Below, one piece after another: positions 1-8,715 of a DNA stretch of 64,000 nt. Below the pieces are notes generated by a model. That model ran no database searches. It was not told the DNA's origin and saw only the letters and a list, made by a program, of their open reading frames with translations. Each line of letters begins with the position of its first letter. Positions within the stretch are counted from its first letter, which is position 1. Both the position numbers and the translations under genes were made by a program. This DNA comes from Amycolatopsis sp. (GTDB taxonomy: Bacteria; Actinomycetota; Actinomycetes; Mycobacteriales; Pseudonocardiaceae): contig NZ_JAODNM010000033.1 in NCBI RefSeq assembly GCF_025464955.1, forward strand, positions 41,262 to 105,261, in the 5' to 3' direction.

Positions 1-1157
1 GTGCCGTGTCCGGGCAAGCGCCCGCTCCGGCCAACCAGAACGACTGCGGTCAGTACACCAACGTGCAGCCCGGCTACCCCGCACCCGACGGGCAGACGTA
101 TGCCTCCACCGGCTGCGTGTACCCCGCGTCCGTGCCCACGCTGTTCAACCAGCTCGACCAGAAGAAGGTCAGCTGGAAGGTCTACGCCCAGGACATGGGC
201 AACACCCCGACCCGGGAGAACGCCTACCAGTGCGGCATCCCCGGCAGCCCCGACGGCGCCGGAGTCGTCGACCCCGGCGGTGCCACGCCCACCGACCAGT
301 ACGTCCCCAAGCACAACCCGGTGCCGTGGTTCCACTCGCTGATCGACAACCCGAAGGACTGCGCCAACGTGGTGCCGCTCAACGGGTTGCCCGCGGTCAC
401 CGGACACAAAGCCGTCGACGGACTCACCCAGGATCTGGCGAAGGAGTCCACCACCCCGCATTTCAACTGGATCAGTCCGAACAACTGCTCCGACGCCCAC
501 GACGCCACCTGCAAGGGCGACAACCTCTCCGGTGACCCGAACAACCACCAGGGCGGCCTCTACGCCTCGGACCTGTTCCTGCAGAAGGTGATCCCGCAGA
601 TCATGGCGTCGCCGGCGTTCCAGCACGACGGCGAGATCCAGATCCTGTTCGACGAGGCGTTCCCGCCGTACAAGATGTACGGCAACTCCATCGCCGACTA
701 CACCGGCAACCCCACCGCCGCGCTGAACAACCCGAACGACGTGTCCCAGTCGGTCGTGGCTTGCTGCAACGAACTGCCCGGACCGAACACCACCCAGCCC
801 GGCAACCAGGCGTTCGGCCAGGACACCACGCCAGGTGGCGGGATCACCGGCGCGGTGTTCATCAGCCGCTTCATCCGGCCGGGCTCGGTCTCCGACCAGC
901 CCTACAACCACTACAGCTGGCTGCGCAGTACCGAAGACCTCTTCGGCGTCAACCACGGCGGCACTGACGGCCAAGGACACCTCGGCTACGCCGCCGCCGA
1001 CGGCCTGCGCCCGTTCGGGCCCGACGTCTACAACAACGCCGGCGGCCGCGCGCTGCGCCCGGCGGCGTCCGGCGCGGCGGTGTACTCGGCGACCGCCAGC
1101 ATCGACGACGCCCCGCACCCGACGGTCACCGCACCCGCGGTCCCGGTCGGCAAGTAG
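1..1157 (+). CDS. Phosphoesterase-family (AcpA/phospholipase C-like) secreted enzyme, 5' truncated by window edge
   Basis: The frame is open to the left edge, so the N-terminus, including the usual EENxS metal site, lies outside the window; 383 residues of the C-terminal part are visible. The visible part resembles the phosphoesterase family (PF04185) of acid phosphatases and phospholipases C: FNWISPNNCSDAHD, an ILFDEAFPP segment that sits where these enzymes carry a metal-binding acidic motif, and NHYSWLRSTEDLFG near the end, a C-terminal signature of the family. Many Cys and Asn and no membrane segments fit an exported enzyme. It precedes a lipoprotein gene by about 30 bases and may be co-transcribed with it. 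Substrate cannot be told from sequence. A second, smaller member of the family lies at 6933. Confidence 0.8.
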   Translation, partial: AVSGQAPAPANQNDCGQYTNVQPGYPAPDGQTYASTGCVYPASVPTLFNQLDQKKVSWKVYAQDMGNTPTRENAYQCGIPGSPDGAGVVDPGGATPTDQYVPKHNPVPWFHSLIDNPKDCANVVPLNGLPAVTGHKAVDGLTQDLAKESTTPHFNWISPNNCSDAHDATCKGDNLSGDPNNHQGGLYASDLFLQKVIPQIMASPAFQHDGEIQILFDEAFPPYKMYGNSIADYTGNPTAALNNPNDVSQSVVACCNELPGPNTTQPGNQAFGQDTTPGGGITGAVFISRFIRPGSVSDQPYNHYSWLRSTEDLFGVNHGGTDGQGHLGYAAADGLRPFGPDVYNNAGGRALRPAASGAAVYSATASIDDAPHPTVTAPAVPVGK

Positions 1158-1189
1158 CAGCACGAGAAGCACCAGAGGAACAGCATTCC

Positions 1190-1810
1190 GTGAACCACGC
1201 GCACCGCGCACGAGCGGGCTGGGCCGGCACACACCGGCCCAGCTCGCTCCTCGGCGCTTCCCTGCTCACCGCCGCAACACTCCTGCTCGGTGCCCTCACC
1301 GGCTGCTCGTCCACGCCGCCCGCCGCGGCAGGCACCAGCGAGGCCGACCAGACGATCCATGACCTCGGACGCGTTCCGATCCCCTCCGCCCCCGCGACCG
1401 CACCCACCCCGACCGCGTCGCCGGACCATCCGCAGCTGCTGGCGATCGGGGCCAGGGTGCACGCCGATCTCCCCGGAGGCACCTCGGCGGTCGTCACCGC
1501 ACTGGGTCCCCAGGTCACGGTGCCGATCACCAACGGGAAGCCGCCGGACCACGCCGACGGCACCATCACCATCACCGCGACCGACACCACCGGCACGCTG
1601 GCGCTGCCGGCGTCGGCGTTCACGTCACGAGACGACAAGGGCCGCGAGGTGCACCTGAGCGCGACCGGGCCGGCGACTGTCACCGCGAGCCAAGGGCAGC
1701 CCGCCACGCTGAAGCTGACCGGCACCTTTGACGCGGGTTCAGCCCAGATCACCTGGCGTGACCACGACAAAGTCATCGCCGTGTGGGATTTTACCGTCGA
1801 ACTCGACTGA
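1190..1810 (+). CDS. Small secreted lipoprotein of unknown function
   Basis: The 206-residue product starts at a GTG (VNHAHRARAG...). A basic start and hydrophobic stretch end in the lipobox LTGC at about residue 39, so it should be a lipid-anchored extracytoplasmic protein. The mature part begins with a Pro/Ala/Thr-rich spacer, then about 120 residues rich in Thr, Val and Gly with alternating hydrophobics, as in a small Ig-like beta sandwich. I do not recognise a named family. It follows the phosphoesterase gene closely and overlaps the 3' end of the opposing membrane-protein gene by 20 bases, so the two genes converge without room for a separate terminator. Confidence 0.7.
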   Translation: MNHAHRARAGWAGTHRPSSLLGASLLTAATLLLGALTGCSSTPPAAAGTSEADQTIHDLGRVPIPSAPATAPTPTASPDHPQLLAIGARVHADLPGGTSAVVTALGPQVTVPITNGKPPDHADGTITITATDTTGTLALPASAFTSRDDKGREVHLSATGPATVTASQGQPATLKLTGTFDAGSAQITWRDHDKVIAVWDFTVELD

Positions 1811-2555
1811 GCGGCACCTCGTCGTCGACCGGCCGTCTGCGCTGCCGATAGCTGTAAAGGATCAGTCCTATGAGGACTGATGCCAATACGGCGGAAGCGC
1901 CGAGTGTGCCGTAACCCAGCCCGCCGGCGGCGACGGGCTTGCTAAAGAAGTCCCCCGCCGACGCACCCAGTGGCCGGGTCAGCACGAAAGCCATCCAGAA
2001 CAGCAGGGTGTGCGACACCCGGCTGTATCTCATGGCGACCGCGATCAGCACCAGCACAGTGCCGACGACCAATGCCGATCCGCCGAAGCCGAGACCGGAG
2101 TCGTCCGCGAGAAAGTCACCCAGGGAGGTGCCGAGGGTGTTGGAGAACAGGATCGCCGTCCAGTACAGCGTCTCGCCACCGAACGTGCGGATGGTCGTGA
2201 CGTCGAAGGAACGGCCGCTGAGCTTCCAGATCCAGAACACCGCCGCCAGCGCTGTGATCAGCACCAGCGCTCCCGTCGCGTAGCCCAGTCCCGCTGTCCG
2301 GTTCATGAAATCCGACATGGTGGTCCCGGCGGTGCTCGTGGACAGGATGACCGTCCAGTACAGCGCGGGGTGAAACGTCTTCGCCGCCAACTGCGTCACC
2401 AGACTGACTGCGAACAGTCCGACCAGGATCATCGAGCTGACGAGGTAGCCGACGTGCATCGTCTGCGCGAGGAGGTCGCCCGCTGTTTCCCCCAGCGTCG
2501 TCGCCGCGATCTTCATGATCCAGAACACCACCGTGATCTGGGGAAGCTTGTTCAT
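1791..2555 (-). CDS. Membrane protein with four internal repeats (COG4705-like)
   Basis: The ATG at 2555 is preferred over the in-frame GTG at 2561 because the AAAGG ribosome site lies directly against the GTG but about six bases before the ATG. The 254-residue product is almost wholly hydrophobic, with about eight membrane segments. A motif recurs four times: TTLGETAGDLL, TAGTTMSDFM, NTLGTSLGDFL and RPLGASAGDFF, each followed by a GLGY/GLGF-like stretch, so the protein arose from four copies of a two-helix hairpin. This matches the uncharacterised COG4705 membrane proteins, whose function is not known to me. The C-terminus is short and basic (SYRQRRRP) and probably cytoplasmic. Confidence 0.8.
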   Translation of the reverse strand: MNKLPQITVVFWIMKIAATTLGETAGDLLAQTMHVGYLVSSMILVGLFAVSLVTQLAAKTFHPALYWTVILSTSTAGTTMSDFMNRTAGLGYATGALVLITALAAVFWIWKLSGRSFDVTTIRTFGGETLYWTAILFSNTLGTSLGDFLADDSGLGFGGSALVVGTVLVLIAVAMRYSRVSHTLLFWMAFVLTRPLGASAGDFFSKPVAAGGLGYGTLGASAVLASVLIGLILYSYRQRRRPVDDEVPLSRVRR

Positions 2556-2990
2556 CGTCACCTTTCAGCGCCGGGAGGATCGTCCCTGGGCACGAGCACG
2601 CCGGCGCGGTCGCGACGTCGCGGAAAACCTCGCACCCGCTGATCCCAGTGAAGCGCACGAGATGTCCCCGCTGGGGCGTTAACCGCAGTTGACACCCGAT
2701 CCGGTGACGAATACCGGCGTGGTTTGCCCAGCCTTAACTGTCAGCATGCCGAGCGCTAAAGATAACGCCACCGAGGCGTCCACATTCCTGCTCTGGCAAG
2801 GAAAACGAACGAGGAAGAATTCTTTCCGTTGTCATACGCAGGTAGGTGTCGCACGCGCACCGAACCGCTCACACTCGTCGGGACCTACCGCTTCTCCCGA
2901 CTTCTCCCGGCCCGCAGAGCGTGGCCCAGCCCGGCACGTGCACTACGCCCGGCGAAGCGTCGTTGTCCCCACCACCCACTGGAGGACCGC

Positions 2991-4400
2991 ATGCAACGCA
3001 AAAAGATCATCCGACTCGCCGCGTTCGTCATCCCCGCCGTCGCGATCATCGCGCTGGCCGCGGTGCCGGCTCTGTCCTCCAGTCAGGACGCCGAACAGAA
3101 CGGCGAGGTCGAAGTCGAAGCTCTCAACCCGCAACCACACGCGACAAGCGGCAGTTGCGGAGTCGAACGCTGGGCCGTCAAAACCGGGACCGACGCGGAC
3201 AACGCCAAGATAACCCTGCAGTCGACAACCCCGGCCACCGTCGCATCATTGCGAGCACTGCCGAAACCCGCCAACCTGCCGTCCGCCAACCGCATCTCCC
3301 CGACCGAGGACACCGTCTTCCAGATCCACAGCACACTGACCGAATACAAGCTGGAAAACGATTCCGACTACCACCTCGTTCTCGATGACGGCAACGGCAC
3401 CACCATGATCGTCGAGATCCCCGACCCCGCCTGCACCGGCGCGTCCAGCCCGCTGCTGAGCAGCATCCAGAAGGCCCGTGCCGAGTTCAACGCCAAATAC
3501 ACCGTCACGACGAGCTTCAAGACCACCAACGTCCCGGTCACCGTCACCGGCGTCGGGTTCTTCGATTTCCTGCACGGCCAAACCGGAGTCGCGCCCAACG
3601 GAATCGAGCTGCACGCGATCCTCGACGTCCAATTCGGCGGCACCACCGGCGGTGCCGTGACCGTGGCGAATCCCGGGCCCCAGACCGGCACCGTCGGCCA
3701 GCCGAGCAACCTGGCGGTCCCCGCGACAGACACCGCTGCCGGTACCCTGTCCTATCGCGCCACCGGGCTCCCACCCGGGTTGTCGATCACCAGCGCCACC
3801 GGCCTGATCACCGGCACCCCGACGACGGCGGGCACCACCACGGTCACCGTGACCGCCACGGACTCCACCGGCCCCTCGGGCTCGACCACCTTCACCTGGG
3901 CCATCACCGGTTCCGGAGGCGGCTGCACCCCGGCCCAGCTGCTCGGCAACCCCGGCTTCGAAACCGGCACCGCCGCACCCTGGACCGGGACAACCAGCAC
4001 CGTCACCAATAGCCCGACCGAGCCGCCGCACTCAGGCACGTGGGACGCTTGGCTCGACGGCAAAGGCACTGCCCACACCGACACCCTCGCCCAGACTGTC
4101 ACCCTTCCCACGGGCTGCACTGGCTACACACTCGGTTTCTGGCTGCATGTCGACACCGCCGAAACCAGTACCACCAAGGCCTACGACACGCTCACCGCGC
4201 AACTGCTCGACGGCTCGGGCACGGTCCTGCGAACCTTGGGTACCTACTCCAACCTCACCGCGGCCCCCGGCTACGCGCAGAAGACATTCGACCTGTCCGC
4301 GTACGCCGGAAAGGCAGTCACGGTGAAATTCACCGGCACCGAGGACTACACCCAGCAATCCTCCTTCGTCCTGGACGACACCACGCTCAACCTCACCTGA
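2991..4400 (+). CDS. Secreted protein with Ig-like and C-terminal jelly-roll module
   Basis: The ATG at 2991 has a strong GGAGGA site eight bases upstream and begins a signal peptide (MQRKKIIRLAAFVIPAVAII...); an in-frame extension to 2829 lacks these marks. The 469-residue product has a unique domain at about 45-220, a putative-Ig (He_PIG-type) domain at about 220-310 with GLPPGLSITSATGLITGTP, and a C-terminal domain of about 155 residues starting CTPAQLLGNPGFETGT and ending FVLDDTTLNLT, typical of carbohydrate-binding jelly-rolls on secreted actinomycete enzymes. The same two C-terminal modules, highly similar, end the phosphoesterase encoded at 6933. No catalytic motif is recognised in the first domain. 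Confidence 0.75.
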   Translation: MQRKKIIRLAAFVIPAVAIIALAAVPALSSSQDAEQNGEVEVEALNPQPHATSGSCGVERWAVKTGTDADNAKITLQSTTPATVASLRALPKPANLPSANRISPTEDTVFQIHSTLTEYKLENDSDYHLVLDDGNGTTMIVEIPDPACTGASSPLLSSIQKARAEFNAKYTVTTSFKTTNVPVTVTGVGFFDFLHGQTGVAPNGIELHAILDVQFGGTTGGAVTVANPGPQTGTVGQPSNLAVPATDTAAGTLSYRATGLPPGLSITSATGLITGTPTTAGTTTVTVTATDSTGPSGSTTFTWAITGSGGGCTPAQLLGNPGFETGTAAPWTGTTSTVTNSPTEPPHSGTWDAWLDGKGTAHTDTLAQTVTLPTGCTGYTLGFWLHVDTAETSTTKAYDTLTAQLLDGSGTVLRTLGTYSNLTAAPGYAQKTFDLSAYAGKAVTVKFTGTEDYTQQSSFVLDDTTLNLT

Positions 4401-4423
4401 GCACGGGTCAGGCCGCCAACCGT

Positions 4424-4473
4424 GACAAGGCCGGCGGCCGGATGCTTGCCCGCATCCGGCCGCCGGCCTTGTC
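4424..4473. terminator. Bidirectional hairpin terminator
   Basis: Two perfect 21-base arms (4424-4444 and 4453-4473) flank an 8-base loop. The stem is very GC-rich and lies between the convergent stops at 4400 and 4485, so it can end both transcripts. There is no long T-run, as is usual for actinomycete terminators. Confidence 0.85.
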
Positions 4474-4484
4474 CGTGGCTCTGC

Positions 4485-6404
4485 TCAGTGGAGGGCGATA
4501 CGGGTGATATAGGTGTCTTCGTCGTTGGCCACCGACGCGTTGGCGGCTCCAGCCTGACAGGTTCGCGGTGGCGCGGTCGGGGTGCCGGTTCCCGGGCACA
4601 GGAACAGATCGACCGGCCGGGTGTCCGACCACACCGGGTACGCCGTCCGCGCGGTCACGGCGATACCGGCGTAGTCACCGTAGAACGTGCCGGCGAATTG
4701 CGTCGGCGGCGGGATGCTGCCCGACGTCGCTCTCGTGTGCGCGAACACCGCGCTGGACCCGGCCGGGTTGTGCGTCGCGGACACGGTGATGTCGGAGAAC
4801 CCGAGGTTCTCGTCCGCGCCGTACTGCCGGTCGTAGTAGCTGACCGCGAACGTGCCGTCCGGGGAAAACGCGGCGCCCTGCCAGTACTGGTCGGTCCGAG
4901 TCTGCGCCCCGGCAGTGGTGACGACGGGCAGGTTCCGCGGGTCGGTGGTGGCGCCGGTGAAGCCGGCACCGGAGTTCGTCGAGGTCGACAGGACGATGTC
5001 GTTGTTGCAGGTACCGGTCTTCACCCCGGTGTACAGGTTGCCCGCAGGGGCGGGAGTGAACCCGGCCGGACTACACCCGGTGCTCTCCTGGGAATTCTTG
5101 TTGAGGTAGGAGCCGTAGGTCACCACGACCCGATTGCCGTGGGTGGGGTCCACCGCGCCGATGGGATAGTTGCTCGCCCGGAACACCGAGTTGGCCGACG
5201 GGCCCTTCTCCGGCACGCACGCCCGACCGGGATCCTGCCCGTTCTGATACGTGGCGCAGTCGGGAAGCTCGTAGTAGGAACCGACCAGGACCGGTGCCGA
5301 GAAGCTCTGACCGCCGTCACTCGAGCGCGAGAGGAGCACCTGGTTGTGGTTGTCGGTGGCCGACGCGGCATCGTTGTTGAAATTGTTGTAGACCACGTAC
5401 AGCGCACCGTCCGGGCCGACGAACGGCTGCGAATCCTGGTTCTGGTTGCACCGGCCGAACGGCGTGGGCTGACCCGTGGCGTTCGGGCACAGGGCACTGT
5501 CGGCGCTGACGAGGACCGGCGCGGAGAACGTCTCGCCGTAGTCGGCGGAGTAGGCCTCGTAGATGTAGCCGGTGCCATCGGCGGCGAACGTCGTCCAGGA
5601 CACGTACACACGGTCCCGGAACGGACTGTGCGCGTTGCTGTCGACGGCGAGGAGTTGCTTGTCGAGCAGGAAGGTCCCGGCACCGGCGGTGTCGTTGTGG
5701 GTCGTGACAGGGCGTCCGGTGAAGTTCCACGAGGCGCCGTTGGTACCGGTGGACCGGTAGAGCAGGAACGCGCTGGACTGGTCGGGGTTCGGCGAGGTCC
5801 CGTTGCCGCGGTTGAACACCTGACAAGACAGGTAGGCGTTGCCCCGGGAATCCCACGCGACCGATGTGTCGCCGCCGGCCTGCCAGTACTCCCGTGGTGC
5901 GCCGAAGTCGCCGCCGCGACTGAAGCCGTTGGGCGTGGTGGCGTCCGCCCAGGTCCGGGCGCCGTCGAGGGAATAGCTCACGCCGCAGGTGCCGTCACCA
6001 CGGCGGTAGTCGTTATAGCTGGACACGACGTGGTCGGCGTTGTTCGGGTCGGCCGCGGCCCAGGTCTCGTTCTGGGCTTGCCCCCGACCCTGCAAATCGC
6101 TGTCGGTGACGTTGAGGCAGTTCTGGTTGACCTTGACATTGGCGCCGAACTGGTTCACGCACGCCGCCGCGGTCGCGGGCTTGGCGGTACCGGGGACGGC
6201 CTGCCGGTGGACTGTGGCGGGATCCTCGCCATTGAGGACGGTCGACAACAGGCCGGAGACGTGGCGTTGCTGAACCTTGGTGAGCTGGGCGTAACCGAAC
6301 GGCTGGGCGTTCGCGGCCTGGACCGCGAACAGCCCGAGCGCTGCCGAGGTCAGCAGCGTGACGCCGAGGGCGAAGTAGGTACGGGGACGGGGGTGTCGCG
6401 TCAT
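4485..6404 (-). CDS. Secreted beta-propeller (sialidase/Asp-box-like) protein
   Basis: The 639-residue product has a clear signal peptide (MTRHPRPRTYFALGVTLL... to AANAQP). The mature protein contains repeated Asp-box-like motifs of sialidase-type propellers: SLDGARTWAD, SADYGETFSAP, SSDGGQSFSAP and STNSGAGFTG. Segments such as FVGPDGALYVVYNNF fit propeller blades. Proteins of this kind are exo-glycosidases or lectin-like binding proteins; I do not see a convincing sialidase catalytic set (FRIP motif or Arg triad), so the activity is open. The gene converges with the secreted protein gene at 2991 over a strong terminator. Confidence 0.7.
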   Translation of the reverse strand: MTRHPRPRTYFALGVTLLTSAALGLFAVQAANAQPFGYAQLTKVQQRHVSGLLSTVLNGEDPATVHRQAVPGTAKPATAAACVNQFGANVKVNQNCLNVTDSDLQGRGQAQNETWAAADPNNADHVVSSYNDYRRGDGTCGVSYSLDGARTWADATTPNGFSRGGDFGAPREYWQAGGDTSVAWDSRGNAYLSCQVFNRGNGTSPNPDQSSAFLLYRSTGTNGASWNFTGRPVTTHNDTAGAGTFLLDKQLLAVDSNAHSPFRDRVYVSWTTFAADGTGYIYEAYSADYGETFSAPVLVSADSALCPNATGQPTPFGRCNQNQDSQPFVGPDGALYVVYNNFNNDAASATDNHNQVLLSRSSDGGQSFSAPVLVGSYYELPDCATYQNGQDPGRACVPEKGPSANSVFRASNYPIGAVDPTHGNRVVVTYGSYLNKNSQESTGCSPAGFTPAPAGNLYTGVKTGTCNNDIVLSTSTNSGAGFTGATTDPRNLPVVTTAGAQTRTDQYWQGAAFSPDGTFAVSYYDRQYGADENLGFSDITVSATHNPAGSSAVFAHTRATSGSIPPPTQFAGTFYGDYAGIAVTARTAYPVWSDTRPVDLFLCPGTGTPTAPPRTCQAGAANASVANDEDTYITRIALH

Positions 6405-6932
6405 CGCGCGCTCCCTGGTTACTCGAACACGGGTACGTCCGGGACGCCGCCAGCCACACGACGAGCGTGCCTTGGTGCGCCGTCCGACTTGTCGGCGTTC
6501 AGCGGTCGATCGTTACCGCGGCCGCACAATCGATTGATTCCGGCAACCAGAACAAGGAGACGCAGTCGACACGCCCGGAAGTTGATCAGCTATCGGAAGG
6601 TTAATCCTGGGACAAATCAATTTTACTTTTCGCCGGCGAGCCAGCACTTAACAAACTGTTCAGTCACCGTTGGTGTCACCAACCCGACCGACCCGACGAC
6701 CAGAAGACCGCAGGAATGCGAAACAGGCCCAGCGGATCGGCCAAATGGGGTCGCTTCAGTGGAATAGCGCCACTACCGACTTCCGGGGGTGCCACACGTG
6801 TCCGGCACGCGGTACACCTGACCGCGCCGAACTCGGCAAGATTCGACGCGGTAGCGCCGGTGTCGGACATTCTCGCGCGACAAAAGCACATTCCCCGGCA
6901 GCCGGCCCTGATCTGGAGGAACGAGTACGCCG
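6405..6932. other. Long intergenic region between divergent secreted-protein genes
   Basis: This 528-base stretch separates the divergent starts of the beta-propeller gene and the phosphoesterase gene, so it must hold both promoters. It is less GC-rich around 6590-6680 (AT-rich TTAATC, CAATTTTACTTTT and TTAACAAACTGTTCAG), where promoters are most likely. I see no intact gene. Short GTTCA/TCACC-like words near 6658-6680 could be part of a Pho-type box, but the match is loose. Confidence 0.4.
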
Positions 6933-8639
6933 ATGAACTTCGCCCGCAGCAAGGCCCAATCACGTCTGAGGAGACCGACGACGATGGTCGACAGGTCACG
7001 ATTCCCCCGCTACACCGGTGTTGTGCTCGCGGCGTTGACCGCGATAGCGCTCACCGGACTCGCCCCCGGCATTGCCTCGGCCCAGCCCTCCGCCCTGGCG
7101 AACACGGCCGCAACACCGGCAAGTGCCGGCTCGGTTCCCCGACCCGACCACGTGGTCGTCGTGGTGGAAGAGAACCACTCCTACTCCGACGTGATCGGGA
7201 ACTCCGCGGCCCCCTACATCAATACCCTCGCCGGTCAGGGTGCGTCCTTCACGCAGTCCTTCGCGATCACCCACCCGAGCGAACCCAACTACCTCGCCCT
7301 GTTCTCCGGATCCACCCAGGGCCTGTCCGACGACTCCTGCCCGCACACCTTTTCCGGCGCGAACCTCGGACAGGAACTGCGCGGCGGCGGGTTCGGTTTC
7401 ACCGGCTACTCCGAGACCATGCCTTCGGCCGGGTACACCGGCTGCACCAGCGGCTCCTACGCCCGCAAACACAATCCCTGGGTCAACTTCAGCAACGTCC
7501 CGACGTCGGCAAACCAGCCCTTCACCGCCTTCCCCACCGACTACTCGACCCTGCCGACGCTGTCGTTCGTGATCCCCAACCTGCGCAACGACATGCACGA
7601 CGGCACAGTTGCCCAGGGCGACACCTGGCTGCACAACAACATCGACGGCTACGCCCAGTGGGCCAAGGCGCACAACAGCGTCCTCGTCGTCACGTGGGAC
7701 GAGGACGACAACAGCGCGGGCAATCAGGTCCCGACCATCATCACCGGAGCCGGCGTCACCCCCGGCTCCTACGCGGAGACGATCAACCACTACAGCGTGC
7801 TGCGCACCCTCGAAGACGCCTACGGACTCCCTGCCGCCGGCGCCAGCGCGACTGCCACGCCCATCACCGACATCTGGTCGTCCTCCCCCACCGGCACCGT
7901 GACCGTCACCAACCCCGGCACCCAGAGCGGAACCGTCGGCACCTCGTCCAGTCTGCAGATCAGTGCCGCTGACACCGCCGGCGGCACCCTCACCTACACC
8001 GCCGCGAACCTTCCGGCAGGACTCTCGATCAACCCTGCCACCGGGCTCATCTCCGGTACACCCACCTCCGCGGGATCGGCAACAGTCACGGTGACCGTCA
8101 CCGACTCGACCGGCCCAGCGGGATCGACGTCGTTCACCTGGACCGTCACCGGGCCCGGCGGAACTTGCACCGCCACGCAACTGCTGGGCAACCCGGGCTT
8201 CGACACCGGAACGCCGGCCCCGTGGTCGACCACAGCCGTCATCACCAACAGTGGTTCCCAACCCGCACACAGCGGCGGCTGGGCTGCCTGGCTCGACGGC
8301 CACGGCTCCACCCATACCGACACCTTGTCCCAGACGGTCACCCTGCCCACCGGTTGCGCGACCTACCGCCTGGGCTTCTGGTTACACATCGACACCGCTG
8401 AAACCACCACGACGAAGGCCTACGACACGCTCAAGGCCCAGATACTGAACAGCTCAGGAACGGTGCTGTCCACAGTGGCCACCTACTCCAACCTCAACGC
8501 GGCACCCGGCTACACCCAGCACACCGCGGACCTGTCCGCCTACGCCGGCCAGACCGTCACTCTGCGATTCACCGGCGCCGAGGACTTCACCCTGCAAACG
8601 TCGTTCGTCCTCGACGACACCAGCCTCGCCCTGTCCTGA
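6933..8639 (+). CDS. Secreted phosphoesterase (acid phosphatase/phospholipase C superfamily) with Ig and jelly-roll modules
   Basis: The start may be ATG 6933 (GGAGGA 13 bases upstream) or ATG 6984 (GAGGAG site, more standard spacing); both lead into a signal peptide ending ASAQP. The catalytic part (about 65-330 from 6933) has the PF04185 motifs VVVVEENHSYSDV, THPSEPNYLALFSG, VTWDEDDN and NHYSVLRTLEDAYG, so it should be a metal-dependent phosphomonoesterase or phosphodiesterase outside the cell. It is followed by an Ig-like domain (about 330-415, GLSINPATGLISGTP) and a jelly-roll domain (about 415-568) that closely match the C-terminus of the protein at 2991. Transcription ends at a strong hairpin before 8716. 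Confidence 0.85.
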   Translation: MNFARSKAQSRLRRPTTMVDRSRFPRYTGVVLAALTAIALTGLAPGIASAQPSALANTAATPASAGSVPRPDHVVVVVEENHSYSDVIGNSAAPYINTLAGQGASFTQSFAITHPSEPNYLALFSGSTQGLSDDSCPHTFSGANLGQELRGGGFGFTGYSETMPSAGYTGCTSGSYARKHNPWVNFSNVPTSANQPFTAFPTDYSTLPTLSFVIPNLRNDMHDGTVAQGDTWLHNNIDGYAQWAKAHNSVLVVTWDEDDNSAGNQVPTIITGAGVTPGSYAETINHYSVLRTLEDAYGLPAAGASATATPITDIWSSSPTGTVTVTNPGTQSGTVGTSSSLQISAADTAGGTLTYTAANLPAGLSINPATGLISGTPTSAGSATVTVTVTDSTGPAGSTSFTWTVTGPGGTCTATQLLGNPGFDTGTPAPWSTTAVITNSGSQPAHSGGWAAWLDGHGSTHTDTLSQTVTLPTGCATYRLGFWLHIDTAETTTTKAYDTLKAQILNSSGTVLSTVATYSNLNAAPGYTQHTADLSAYAGQTVTLRFTGAEDFTLQTSFVLDDTSLALS

Positions 8640-8673
8640 CCAAGAGGCGACAGGTTCCTTGGCAAAGCCGAGT

Positions 8674-8714
8674 CGTGCACTGTGGACCGCGAGAAGTGCG
8701 GTCCACAGTGCACG
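8674..8714. terminator. Bidirectional hairpin terminator
   Basis: Perfect 17-base arms, 8674-8690 and 8698-8714, with a 7-base loop, lie between the convergent stops at 8639 and 8716. Confidence 0.85.
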
Positions 8715-8715
8715 T

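Noticed and set aside
6590..6690. Pho box upstream of the phosphoesterase gene
   Set aside because: GTTCA and TCACC words are present but not in clean 11-base direct repeats; match too weak to annotate.
4422..6767. 781-codon plus-strand open frame
   Set aside because: It is antisense to the secreted beta-propeller gene, Arg/Gly/Val-rich with no motif; the minus-strand product has a signal peptide and Asp boxes.
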